Source of the DNA: an uncultured Eubacteriales bacterium
GTDB lineage: Bacteria > Bacillota > Clostridia > Lachnospirales > Lachnospiraceae
Direction of reading: 5' to 3'
Assembly (NCBI GenBank): GCA_900545175.1
Contig: UQYF01000001.1
Location: 186,001 to 250,000, forward strand
Length of the DNA: 64,000 bases
The notes under the pieces are model-generated. The model searched no databases and was not told the origin of the DNA. It worked only from the letters and a program-made list of their open reading frames with translations. A program made the position numbers and the translations under genes. This document shows positions 26,956-34,785 of this stretch, in pieces (the first letter of the stretch is position 1; the number at the start of each line of letters is the position of its first letter).

Positions 26956-27885
26956 ATGAATATCACAATTACAGGAAATCTTGGCGGAGGAAAGACAAGC
27001 GTATGTAAAGAGCTTGAAAAATACGGATTTAAAATCATAACAGGCGGTGGACTTTTCAGAGATATAGCCAGAGAAAAAGGTATTTCTGTACTTGAACTTA
27101 ACGAACTTGCAAAGGCAGACCGTTCTATTGACGATCTTATTGACAATCGTACAGCAAAGATTGGAAGAGAGGAGGATAATATTCTCTTTGATTCCAGACT
27201 TGCATGGCATTTTGCTCCATATAGTTTTAAAGTGTTTCTTCTTACAGACAGCTATGAAGCTGCGCGCAGAACTTTTGCAGGCGGTGCAAGAGAGGCGGAG
27301 GAGTACTCGGACATTAATGCGACTATGTCAGGTCTTAAGGAGAGAGCAGACCTTGAAAGAGAACGTTTTAAAGAGTTATATGATATTGATTACTATGATA
27401 GAAATAACTATGACCTTATAATTGAGAGCACATATGCTTCACCGGAGCAGATAGCAAAAGAGATAATGAGAAATTTTGAGGAGTATAAAGCAAAGAAATT
27501 TCATTCAAGATTGGAGCTGAATATAAGAACTTTTTATCCGGCACAGAAGTTTGTTCATTTCGATAAGGCTGCATTTGACAAGAAGGTCGCAGAGCTTAAG
27601 GCTAGTGAAGCTCTTTGCATGTCAACATCACCTGTAGTTGTGGGAAATGGCGGGTACACATATATTCTTGAAGGCACAGAGGAAGTCTATGCGGCAATCA
27701 GTGCTGGCAGAGTGTTCGGATGTGTGGATTATATTCGAGAAGATGAAGAAACTAAGAAGTTTGTGCCGCAGATTACAAAGAGTGATGTGACAGACTATGA
27801 GAAGCTTGCAGGTTTTAAGTACATTGTATATCCGGATGAGCTTGGCGGTAAGCCGGGATTCCTTCTCAATGTGTATGGAAGGTAA
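26956..27885 (+). CDS. cytidylate kinase-like protein with extra C-terminal region
   Basis: A 309-residue protein. The N-terminal half (1-185) is a P-loop nucleoside monophosphate kinase-like domain of the cytidylate kinase-like family: GNLGGGKTSVCKELEKYGF (7-25), an ITGGGLFRDIAREKG substrate loop, and DSRLAWHFAP. The second half (about 190-309) matches no family I recognise. Its substrate is not certain, as many such domains are not true CMP kinases. An RBS (gcgagga) precedes the ATG. Confidence 0.75.
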   Translation: MNITITGNLGGGKTSVCKELEKYGFKIITGGGLFRDIAREKGISVLELNELAKADRSIDDLIDNRTAKIGREEDNILFDSRLAWHFAPYSFKVFLLTDSYEAARRTFAGGAREAEEYSDINATMSGLKERADLERERFKELYDIDYYDRNNYDLIIESTYASPEQIAKEIMRNFEEYKAKKFHSRLELNIRTFYPAQKFVHFDKAAFDKKVAELKASEALCMSTSPVVVGNGGYTYILEGTEEVYAAISAGRVFGCVDYIREDEETKKFVPQITKSDVTDYEKLAGFKYIVYPDELGGKPGFLLNVYGR

Positions 27886-27916
27886 GAAGTGAATAGCGAG
27901 AGTTATATATAGTATG

Positions 27917-27955
27917 AAAGAATATGTTCAATTAGTTGGATGTATTCTTTTTTAC
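27917..27955 (+). terminator. terminator after the kinase-like gene
   Basis: AAAGAATA (27917-27924) pairs with TATTCTTT (27943-27950), and TTCAA with TTGGA inside it, capped by a TTAG loop, followed by a T run. It lies 31 nt after the stop. Confidence 0.75.
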
Positions 27956-28050
27956 TTTATCACCATGTTTGGACATTCGGGTTTTTATCAGAAAATAAAG
28001 TGTATGAATATTTCGGATTTTAATTAATTTCCCTCAATTTCACAAATCTA

Positions 28051-28079
28051 TTGACACAACTAGCACAAAGCATGATAAT
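28051..28079 (+). promoter_or_regulatory. sigma-A promoter for the PurF-like gene
   Basis: Consensus TTGACA (28051-28056), a 17-nt spacer and GATAAT (28074-28079). Transcription would start near 28086, leaving a leader of about 110 nt. Confidence 0.8.
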
Positions 28080-28089
28080 TAGATTATAT

Positions 28090-28152
28090 GTGAAAATGTA
28101 GATGTCTATGTGGCAGCATGACAGTTAACAAGGTTATGTGTCACGTTTTCAC
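28090..28152 (+). promoter_or_regulatory. stem-loop leader before the PurF-like gene
   Basis: GTGAAAA (28090-28096) pairs with TTTTCAC (28146-28152), enclosing about 50 nt with further short pairings such as TGACA with TGTCA and TAAC with GTTA. It is not one of the known purine riboswitches as far as I can see. It could be an unclassified leader or a simple stabilising stem. Confidence 0.4.
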
Positions 28153-28196
28153 TTAAGAATTTATGAATTTACATTTAAATAAGGAGACAAAGATAA

Positions 28197-29603
28197 ATGG
28201 GCGGATTTTTCGGTGTAACATCACAGCATGATTGTGTATTTGATTTATTTTTCGGAATCGATTATCACTCACACCTTGGAACGAGAAGAGGCGGTATGGC
28301 GGTATATGGAAAGGACGGCTTCAACAGGGCTATCCATAATATTGAGAACGCTCCATTCCGGACAAAGTTCGACAAGGATGTCAATGAGATGAAGGGTATA
28401 TATGGTATTGGCTGTATTTCTGATTATGAGCCGCAGCCACTTATTATCCGCTCACATCATGGAACCTATGCGATTACTACAGTTGGTAAGATTAACAATA
28501 ATGACGAGCTTGTGGAGAAGCTTTTTAATGAAGGACATACTCATTTCTTTGAGATGAGTGGAGGTGAGATAAATGCCACGGAGCTTGTCGCGGCACTTAT
28601 AAACCAGAAGGAGAATCTTATTGATGGTATAAGGTATGCACAGGAGTCTATAGATGGTTCTATGTCTATTCTTCTCATGAATCAGGCTGGAATATACGCT
28701 GCGCGAGACAGATTTGGCAGGACTCCGGTTGTTATAGGACGCAAGGAGGACGGATTCTGTGCATCGTTTGAGAGCTTTGCCTACAAGAATCTTGGGTATA
28801 ATGATTATAGAGAGCTAGGTGCCGGCGAGATTGTTGTCATCACTGAGAAGAACTGCGTCACTTTGGCACATCCGAATAAAAATATGAAGATATGTACCTT
28901 TCTGTGGGTGTATTATGGATATCCGGCAAGCTCCTATGAAGGAATAAGCGTTGAGCAGATGCGCTATAATTGTGGGGCGAAGATGGCAATGCGTGACAAT
29001 GTGAAGCCTGATATTGTGGCGGGAGTTCCTGACTCTGGTACGGCGCATGCTGTTGGCTATGCCAATGCATCGGGAATTCCATTTTCAAGACCTTTTATAA
29101 AATATACTCCGACATGGCCGAGGTCGTTCATGCCGACTATCCAGAGTAAGAGAAATCTTATCGCAAAGATGAAGCTTCTTGCTGTTGATGACCTTATCAA
29201 AGATAAGAGCCTTTTACTCATTGATGATTCCATAGTGCGCGGTACACAGCTTAGGGAGACTACTGAGTTCTTATATCAGAGCGGAGCGAAGGAGGTTCAT
29301 ATAAGACCTGCGTGTCCACCACTTCTATACGGCTGTAAATATCTCAATTTCTCCCGTTCATCATCGGAGATGGACTTGATAACCAGAAGAGTTATAGAGA
29401 GATTAGAGCATGGGAATGTGACTGATGAAGTGTTAAAAGAATATGCTGATCCTGAATCTGAGAAGTATGACAGAATGGTCGAGGAGATAAGAAGAGAGCT
29501 TAATTTCACATCACTCAGATTTAACAGGCTTGATGACATGCTTGATGCGACAGGGCTGCCTCATGAGTGCCTGTGCACATATTGCTGGGACGGAAGAGAA
29601 TAA
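28197..29603 (+). CDS. PurF-like amidophosphoribosyltransferase homologue lacking the Cys nucleophile
   Basis: A 468-residue protein with a class II glutamine amidotransferase domain (about 1-230) and a phosphoribosyltransferase domain. The PRPP motif LLLIDDSIVRGTQLRE (about 340-355) is intact, and Cys residues of the PurF type (RPACPPLLYGC, and CLCTYC near the end) could hold a 4Fe-4S cluster. PurF normally matures to an N-terminal Cys in a CGxFG motif; here the start reads MGGFFGV, so the Cys is Gly. Glutamine-dependent activity is therefore doubtful. No other pur gene is adjacent. Confidence 0.85.
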   Translation: MGGFFGVTSQHDCVFDLFFGIDYHSHLGTRRGGMAVYGKDGFNRAIHNIENAPFRTKFDKDVNEMKGIYGIGCISDYEPQPLIIRSHHGTYAITTVGKINNNDELVEKLFNEGHTHFFEMSGGEINATELVAALINQKENLIDGIRYAQESIDGSMSILLMNQAGIYAARDRFGRTPVVIGRKEDGFCASFESFAYKNLGYNDYRELGAGEIVVITEKNCVTLAHPNKNMKICTFLWVYYGYPASSYEGISVEQMRYNCGAKMAMRDNVKPDIVAGVPDSGTAHAVGYANASGIPFSRPFIKYTPTWPRSFMPTIQSKRNLIAKMKLLAVDDLIKDKSLLLIDDSIVRGTQLRETTEFLYQSGAKEVHIRPACPPLLYGCKYLNFSRSSSEMDLITRRVIERLEHGNVTDEVLKEYADPESEKYDRMVEEIRRELNFTSLRFNRLDDMLDATGLPHECLCTYCWDGRE

Positions 29604-29725
29604 TTGATTGTGATAATATAGGCATCGAAGCTATTAGCTATTATTGAGGTGATGCAGAAAAATACTATGAAACCGTTACGGAATGAACTGCAATAAGAAT
29701 TTAATTAAACAGGAGGGTGTCTGTT

Positions 29726-30625
29726 ATGGAAAGCATGGAAGATTACAAAGATTTATATGAGGCTTCATTTAAGAAGTTGAGAATAGGAGATATTGTCAAG
29801 GGTACAATTATATCTGTTGATGAAAATGGGGCAGTTGTAGATTTAAATTATTATGCACCGGGATTTATTGCTGTTGGTGAGTTCTCTGATAATCCGGATT
29901 TCTCTATAGAAGAGGAAATAAAGGTTGGCGATGAAGTGACGGCAGCAGTTGTTTCTACTGATGATGGAGCAGGAAATATTGTTCTTTCTAAAAAAGAGGC
30001 AAGCCATGAGACAGCGTGGGAGAAGTTCCGTGAGTGGAAGGCGGAAGGAAAGAGAGTAAGCGTTAAGATAGCTGAGGCAGTCAATGCTGGAGTTGTATGT
30101 TATCTTGAGGGAATTCGTGCCTTTATTCCGGCTTCTAAGCTTGCACTTCATTATGTGGAAAATCCGGAAGAATATGTTGGACAGACGGTTGATGCGGTAG
30201 TTATAACTGTTGATGAAAAAAATGGGAAGCTTGTTCTTTCCTGCCGCGAGATTCTGCAGGAGAAGCTTGATGAGCAGAGAAGTGAGCAGGTTAACCGTTT
30301 GTCCGTTGGCTCGATTGTGAACGGTAAGGTTGAGAGCCTTAAGGACTATGGCGCATTTGTTGATATAGGAGATGGAGTAAGTGGACTTGTACATATTTCA
30401 CAGATACCATATCCTAAGAAGCTTGTACATCCTAAGTACGCGCTTAAGGAGGGACAGGAAGTAACTGTAAAGATTACCAGGATAGAGAACGGCAAGGTAA
30501 GTCTTTCAATGAAGGATATAAATGAGGCTATCGATAAAGAAGTTGATGAGGAGCCGGTTGAGTATGTAAGCAATGTAACTGCCGGTACAAGCATGGCAGA
30601 TTTGTTTAAAAAATTAGGATTTTAA
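29726..30625 (+). CDS. S1-domain RNA-binding protein
   Basis: A 299-residue protein with three S1 (OB-fold) domains at about 14-85, 100-170 and 188-262. The third is the most canonical (GSIVNGKVESLKDYGAFVDIG, GLVHISQI). This is shorter than Gram-negative ribosomal protein S1 and typical of Firmicutes S1 homologues that bind mRNA. ATG 29726 follows AGGAGG (29711-29716) by 9 nt; a GTG at 29717 abuts the RBS. The leader from 29604 shows no clear structure. Confidence 0.85.
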   Translation: MESMEDYKDLYEASFKKLRIGDIVKGTIISVDENGAVVDLNYYAPGFIAVGEFSDNPDFSIEEEIKVGDEVTAAVVSTDDGAGNIVLSKKEASHETAWEKFREWKAEGKRVSVKIAEAVNAGVVCYLEGIRAFIPASKLALHYVENPEEYVGQTVDAVVITVDEKNGKLVLSCREILQEKLDEQRSEQVNRLSVGSIVNGKVESLKDYGAFVDIGDGVSGLVHISQIPYPKKLVHPKYALKEGQEVTVKITRIENGKVSLSMKDINEAIDKEVDEEPVEYVSNVTAGTSMADLFKKLGF

Positions 30626-30668
30626 TGGGGCTGATTTCTGATTTTTACGTTTTTCGAAGGTGATGTGT

Positions 30669-31766
30669 ATGGATTATTCTGAAGTGATAATAAAAGAATA
30701 TGATGAGATGGCTGACAGACGGGTTGCGACAGTGTGCAGAATCAATATCGCATTCATGGTTATAGTTGGCTTGCTGAACATACTTGGTATATTTATAATT
30801 GACATGAAGATGCTCATTATTGCTGTTATATCGTCAATAGCAATATATCTGGCTCCTACAATTATTTATAATATGGCCGGTATACATAATGGATGGGTCA
30901 GATATGTGATTCTGTTTCTGCTGGTTTTACTGGCAGGAATACAATATGCAATATTGTCATATCATGTAATACTTATGCTGTCATTTCCGTTGGTAATTGC
31001 GTGCCTATACAGCGGAAAAAGGTATGTTATTTATGTTTCGACCTTGACAGTACTGATGCTTGTAGGTTCGCACATTGCCGCATATAAGCTTGGCGTTGTT
31101 CCGGATGAGCCTCTTGTTACATTGAAGGGAACGATATTATATGGAATCCTGCCAAGGCTTATTGAAATGCTTGCATTTATAGTGGCAGCATATTTCATAG
31201 CTGACAGAATGCAGGCACTTGTGGGCAGAGTGATTCTAAAGAACAAGGAACTCTATGCGGATCAGGAAAATACTCTTACTTCTTTGTCTGAGATTATCGA
31301 ATCACAGTCGGAGCATACAGGAACTCATGTAAAGAGGGTTGCACTATATACGGATATAATATGCAAGGGTCTTGGAATGTCGGATGAGGAGAGCTGGAAG
31401 GTTTCGCAGGCATCTAAGATGCATGATGTCGGGAAAATTATAGTTCCGCTGGAAATTCTTGAGAAGCCGGGAAAGCTCACACCGGAGGAGTTCGAGATTG
31501 TCAAAAAGCACACTGACTATGGAAAGAAGATGCTTGAAAATTCGCCGGGAGAATTAATGCAGCTTGGCGCAGTTATTGCATATCAACACCATGAACGATG
31601 GGATGGAACAGGGTACCATAGTATGAAGGGGGAAGAGATTCATCCGGCAGCAAGGTGCGTTGCTTTGGCGGATGTTTTTGATGCGCTGGTGTCAAGAAGA
31701 CCATATAAGGAGGCGTGGTCTCTTGAAAAAGTCAAGGAAGAGATTGCTGCACAGCGTGGAAGATAG
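30669..31766 (+). CDS. membrane HD-GYP domain protein, prematurely stopped
   Basis: A 365-residue protein with about five or six membrane helices (residues about 25-185) followed by an HD-GYP domain, a c-di-GMP phosphodiesterase fold. Seen are MHDVGKI (HD pair), KPGKLTPEEFEIVKKHT, YQHHERWDGTGY and ALADVFDAL. The GYP triplet reads GYH. Translation stops at TAG 31764-31766, in the middle of the normal C-terminal helices. The same frame continues open for 32 more codons with matching sequence. ATG 30669 is preferred; GTG 30660 and ATG 30663 are in frame upstream. Confidence 0.85.
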   Translation: MDYSEVIIKEYDEMADRRVATVCRINIAFMVIVGLLNILGIFIIDMKMLIIAVISSIAIYLAPTIIYNMAGIHNGWVRYVILFLLVLLAGIQYAILSYHVILMLSFPLVIACLYSGKRYVIYVSTLTVLMLVGSHIAAYKLGVVPDEPLVTLKGTILYGILPRLIEMLAFIVAAYFIADRMQALVGRVILKNKELYADQENTLTSLSEIIESQSEHTGTHVKRVALYTDIICKGLGMSDEESWKVSQASKMHDVGKIIVPLEILEKPGKLTPEEFEIVKKHTDYGKKMLENSPGELMQLGAVIAYQHHERWDGTGYHSMKGEEIHPAARCVALADVFDALVSRRPYKEAWSLEKVKEEIAAQRGR

Positions 31767-31865
31767 TTTGCACCGGATGTGGTAGATGTTTTTTTGCGTG
31801 AGTTCGATAAATTTAAGAAGATATGCGAATCAGTGAAGCCGGATGATACGGAGAATGAATTATAA
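31767..31865 (+). pseudogene. orphaned C-terminal tail of the HD-GYP gene
   Basis: Directly after the TAG the same reading frame encodes FAPDVVDVFLREFDKF and 16 further residues, ending at TAA 31863-31865. This fits the usual HD-GYP ending, where a Gly-x-(His/Gln)-Phe-Asp-Pro stretch precedes a Val-Val-Asp-Ala-Phe helix. A single C-to-T change of CAG would explain the stop. It could be a real nonsense mutation, a sequencing error or, less likely, readthrough. Confidence 0.7.
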
Positions 31866-31895
31866 TACTGGGTATATGTGATATTACATGATAAT

Positions 31896-31945
31896 AAAAC
31901 ACCATTTTGATGTGAATTAACTCGATTCACACAAAATGGTGTTTT
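31896..31945. terminator. bidirectional terminator between the HD-GYP gene and uxaC
   Basis: AAAACACCATTTTG (31896-31909) pairs perfectly with CAAAATGGTGTTTT (31932-31945), with TGTGAAT pairing ATTCACA inside. T and A runs on both sides suit the convergent genes. Confidence 0.9.
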
Positions 31946-31977
31946 TCAATGCAGTTATTTATCTACGGCTTATTTAC

Positions 31978-33399
31978 TTATTTCTCAACAGTATCAAGCT
32001 TGAAGCCAAAGTATCTTACAGCGTTGTTGTATGAGATATCTCTTACCATGCCGCCGAGAGTCTTCATATCAGCAGGATACTCACCGTTCTCAACCCACTT
32101 GCCGAGAAGCTCGCACATGATTCTTCTGAAGTACTCATGTCTTGTGTAAGATAAGAAGCTTCTTGAGTCTGTGAGCATACCGATAAAGTTGCCAAGAAGT
32201 CCTAAGTTGGCCAGGGATGTCATCTGGTCTGTCATGCCTACCTTGTGATCGTTGAACCACCAAGCTGAACCCTGCTGTATCTTGCCGACAGCAGTTGAAT
32301 CCTGGAAGCAGCCAAGTACTGTTCCGATAGCAGCGTTGTCGATAGGGTTAAGAGAATAGATGATTGTCTTAGGAAGCTCGTCTGTTGCATTCATGCTGTT
32401 TAAGAAATCAGCCATCTCAGCGGAAGAGCTGTATGTGTTGATGCAGTCATAGCCTGTATCAGGACCAAGCTGATTGTAACGGAATACATTGTTATCTCTC
32501 TTAGCGCCATAGTGAAGCTGCATAGCCCATCCGAGCTTATTGTACTCCTTGCCTACGAATGTCATGAATGCTGTCTTGAACTTGAGTTCTTCTTCCTTGG
32601 TAAGAGCAGCGCCGCCAAGTCTCTTTGCGAAGATTGCCTCAATCTCCTCAGCTGTAGCAGGCTTATACATAACATACTCAAGAGCATGGTCGGAAGCGCG
32701 GCAGCCCATGGAATCGAAGAATGCCATTCTCTTTACAAGAGCTTCCTTAAGTCCTTCAAAGCTCTTAATCTCAACACCGCTGACTTCTGAAAGCTTAGCA
32801 AGATAGTCTGTGTAGTCAGGCTTCTCAATATTCATAGCCTTGTCAGGTCTCCATGCAGGAAGTACCTGTACATCAAATGTAGGATCCTCGGCAATCTGCT
32901 TGTGATATTCAAGTGAGTCAACAGGGTCATCCGTTGTACAGATAAGTGTAACACCTGACTTCTTGATGATGTTGCGGACAGTCATAGAGTCATCGGCAAG
33001 CTTAGCATTGCAGATGTTCCATACTTCCTCTGCTGTATCACCGTTTAATACGCCATGGTAATCAAAATATCGCTGGAGCTCAAGATGACTCCAGTGATAG
33101 AGTGGGTTGCCGATAGCTTTAGTAAGTGTCTCTGCCCACTTCTGGAATTTCTCTCTGTCTGATGCGCCGCCTGTTATATAATATTCATCAACACCATTAG
33201 AACGCATCTGTCTCCACTTATAGTGGTCACCGCCGAGCCATACCTGTGTAATATTTTCAAACTTACGGTCCTCAGCAATTTCCTTAGGATTAATGTGGCA
33301 GTGATAGTCTAAAATTGGCATATTCTCTGCATAATCGTGAAATAATGTCTTGGCTGTGTCTGTGGAAAGTAAAAAATCCTTGTCCATAAATTGTTTCAT
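31978..33399 (-). CDS. uxaC: glucuronate/galacturonate isomerase UxaC
   Basis: A 473-residue uronate isomerase of the amidohydrolase fold. It converts D-glucuronate to fructuronate and D-galacturonate to tagaturonate. The metal-binding LDYHCHINPKEIAED motif is near residue 31, and TRHEYFRRIMCELLG near the C-terminus is typical. Length is normal. It is transcribed leftward, after the LacI-type gene and 73 nt from it, with AGGAGG before its ATG on the minus strand. It is the first step of the pathway completed by uxaB, uxaA and the aldolase. Confidence 0.95.
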   Translation of the reverse strand: MKQFMDKDFLLSTDTAKTLFHDYAENMPILDYHCHINPKEIAEDRKFENITQVWLGGDHYKWRQMRSNGVDEYYITGGASDREKFQKWAETLTKAIGNPLYHWSHLELQRYFDYHGVLNGDTAEEVWNICNAKLADDSMTVRNIIKKSGVTLICTTDDPVDSLEYHKQIAEDPTFDVQVLPAWRPDKAMNIEKPDYTDYLAKLSEVSGVEIKSFEGLKEALVKRMAFFDSMGCRASDHALEYVMYKPATAEEIEAIFAKRLGGAALTKEEELKFKTAFMTFVGKEYNKLGWAMQLHYGAKRDNNVFRYNQLGPDTGYDCINTYSSSAEMADFLNSMNATDELPKTIIYSLNPIDNAAIGTVLGCFQDSTAVGKIQQGSAWWFNDHKVGMTDQMTSLANLGLLGNFIGMLTDSRSFLSYTRHEYFRRIMCELLGKWVENGEYPADMKTLGGMVRDISYNNAVRYFGFKLDTVEK

Positions 33400-33472
33400 A
33401 GTATTAAACCTCCTGATTGTAGTGATGTCTGCATATAGCAGATGATGTACATAGTTAAAAACATAGGTACAT

Positions 33473-34474
33473 TTAAAATTTAGTAGTGCCGCGCTTAACT
33501 ATATCTGCTGTTATGTTGGTTTTACATGGGACATTGCTTCCGTTAAATACACCCATAAGTGTATTGACAGTAGTGATACATAGCGCTTCAACCTTACTGT
33601 CTATAGAAGTCAGCTCTGGATCTGTACAGCTTGCAACAATAGTATTGTTGTAGCCTACAATACTAAGATCGTCAGGAACCTTAAGGCTATGTGCGTGTGC
33701 AAACTTGAGAGCACCTACTGCAAGAGAATCATCGGAAGTGACGACTGCACCAAAACGAAGACCTCGCTCATAAAGCTGCGTAAGATAATCCCTTGCGTTT
33801 GAAATATTCTTGTTACAAAGGTGAAGAAGCTCATTGTTAATAGGTATATTATGTACAAAATGTGCTTTCTTAAAGCCGGCAAGCTTACACTGACCGGATA
33901 GAGAAGTACTTGTATACAGATATACAATATTGTGGCAGCCGTTCTTTATGAGTGAATCGGTAACCTCATAAACGGCATTCTCATCATCGCAAAGCGTTCC
34001 ATATATGTTAGGAGCGTCAAGATATCCGTTGACAAGCATGATAGGAAGCTTCTGAGCAGCCTCGATTATATACTTATTCTCAGCAGCCTTTGTTTCAAGA
34101 AATTTTGAACCGACAAGTATTACAGCATCAACGCGTTTAGAAAGAAGAAGCTCAAGGTAGTCCTTTTTGGTGGAAAGCTCATTGCCTGTACAGCAGAGTA
34201 TGGCATCATACCCATTTGAGCGAAGCTCTCTTTCAAGATAGTATACAGCGTTGGCAAGATATACATCGGAGGAATCCGTACACATGATGCCGATGGTTTT
34301 CATGGTATTAAGACCAAGACCGCGGGCGAATACATTCGGTGTATAACCGATTTCCTTCATAACTGTGAGCACTTTCTGCTTCGTTTTTTCGCTGACGTTA
34401 TTATTGCCGTTGATGACACGGGATACGGTTGCGATGGATACTCCGGCTTTCTTGGAAACATCATAAATATTCAT
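33473..34474 (-). CDS. LacI family transcriptional regulator of uronate genes
   Basis: A 333-residue LacI/GalR regulator. The N-terminal helix-turn-helix and hinge are visible (NIYDVSKKAGVSIATVSRVI, then NNNVSEKTKQKV), followed by a periplasmic-binding-protein-like effector domain. It sits between uxaC and the divergent uxaB with palindromic operators in between, so it very likely controls both units and itself. The inducer is probably a uronate or a pathway intermediate; that is inference. Confidence 0.9.
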   Translation of the reverse strand: MNIYDVSKKAGVSIATVSRVINGNNNVSEKTKQKVLTVMKEIGYTPNVFARGLGLNTMKTIGIMCTDSSDVYLANAVYYLERELRSNGYDAILCCTGNELSTKKDYLELLLSKRVDAVILVGSKFLETKAAENKYIIEAAQKLPIMLVNGYLDAPNIYGTLCDDENAVYEVTDSLIKNGCHNIVYLYTSTSLSGQCKLAGFKKAHFVHNIPINNELLHLCNKNISNARDYLTQLYERGLRFGAVVTSDDSLAVGALKFAHAHSLKVPDDLSIVGYNNTIVASCTDPELTSIDSKVEALCITTVNTLMGVFNGSNVPCKTNITADIVKRGTTKF

Positions 34475-34497
34475 GCGTCTAAATTCCTTTCTGAAGA

Positions 34498-34513
34498 ATG
34501 TAAGTACTTACAT
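34498..34513. promoter_or_regulatory. palindromic operator near the regulator's start
   Basis: ATGTAAGTACTTACAT is a perfect 16-bp palindrome. It lies just downstream of the -10 of the leftward promoter, where a bound LacI-type protein would block transcription. Its half-site ATGTAAG recurs at 34661-34667 and 34671-34677. Confidence 0.75.
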
Positions 34514-34525
34514 ACTTATGAGGGT

Positions 34526-34554
34526 ATTATACAATGGCATTTTTTTAAAAACAA
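34526..34554 (-). promoter_or_regulatory. leftward promoter for the LacI gene and uxaC
   Basis: On the minus strand TTGTTT (34554-34549), a 17-nt spacer and a perfect TATAAT (34531-34526). The predicted start is next to the palindromic operator. Confidence 0.75.
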
Positions 34555-34596
34555 GTATATTTATGGAAAAAAGTAATATTTTTTTGAAAAATCTCA

Positions 34597-34625
34597 TTGA
34601 CTTATTGGCGATTTAACCATATAAT
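34597..34625 (+). promoter_or_regulatory. rightward promoter for uxaB-uxaA
   Basis: TTGACT (34597-34602), 17-nt spacer, perfect TATAAT (34620-34625). The predicted start near 34632 coincides with the operator-like site at 34632-34647. The leader to the uxaB ATG is about 150 nt. Confidence 0.85.
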
Positions 34626-34631
34626 CAAAGC

Positions 34632-34647
34632 ATGAAAGCGCTTACAT
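34632..34647. promoter_or_regulatory. operator or cre site at the uxaB start
   Basis: ATGAAAGCGCTTACAT resembles the upstream palindrome (same ends, CG centre). Its core TGAAAGCGCTTACA also fits the CcpA cre consensus TGWNANCGNTNWCA at every defined base. It may bind the local LacI regulator, CcpA, or both. Two direct half-sites ATGTAAG follow at 34661 and 34671, 10 bp apart. Confidence 0.7.
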
Positions 34648-34785
34648 TTTATAATTCGGAATGTAAGGAAATGTAAGAAGAAAGATTTTACACCGTATTG
34701 AATCGATAATTTTAATGAATTATGGTGATTATGAATGAAGCGCTGTGTAACTGATAACAATTTAATATATCTAAGGAGAATTATA

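Noticed and set aside
34735..34785. ATG 34735 as the uxaB start, adding 17 residues
   Set aside because: No RBS precedes it, the added residues do not resemble the family, and AAGGAG is placed for ATG 34786.
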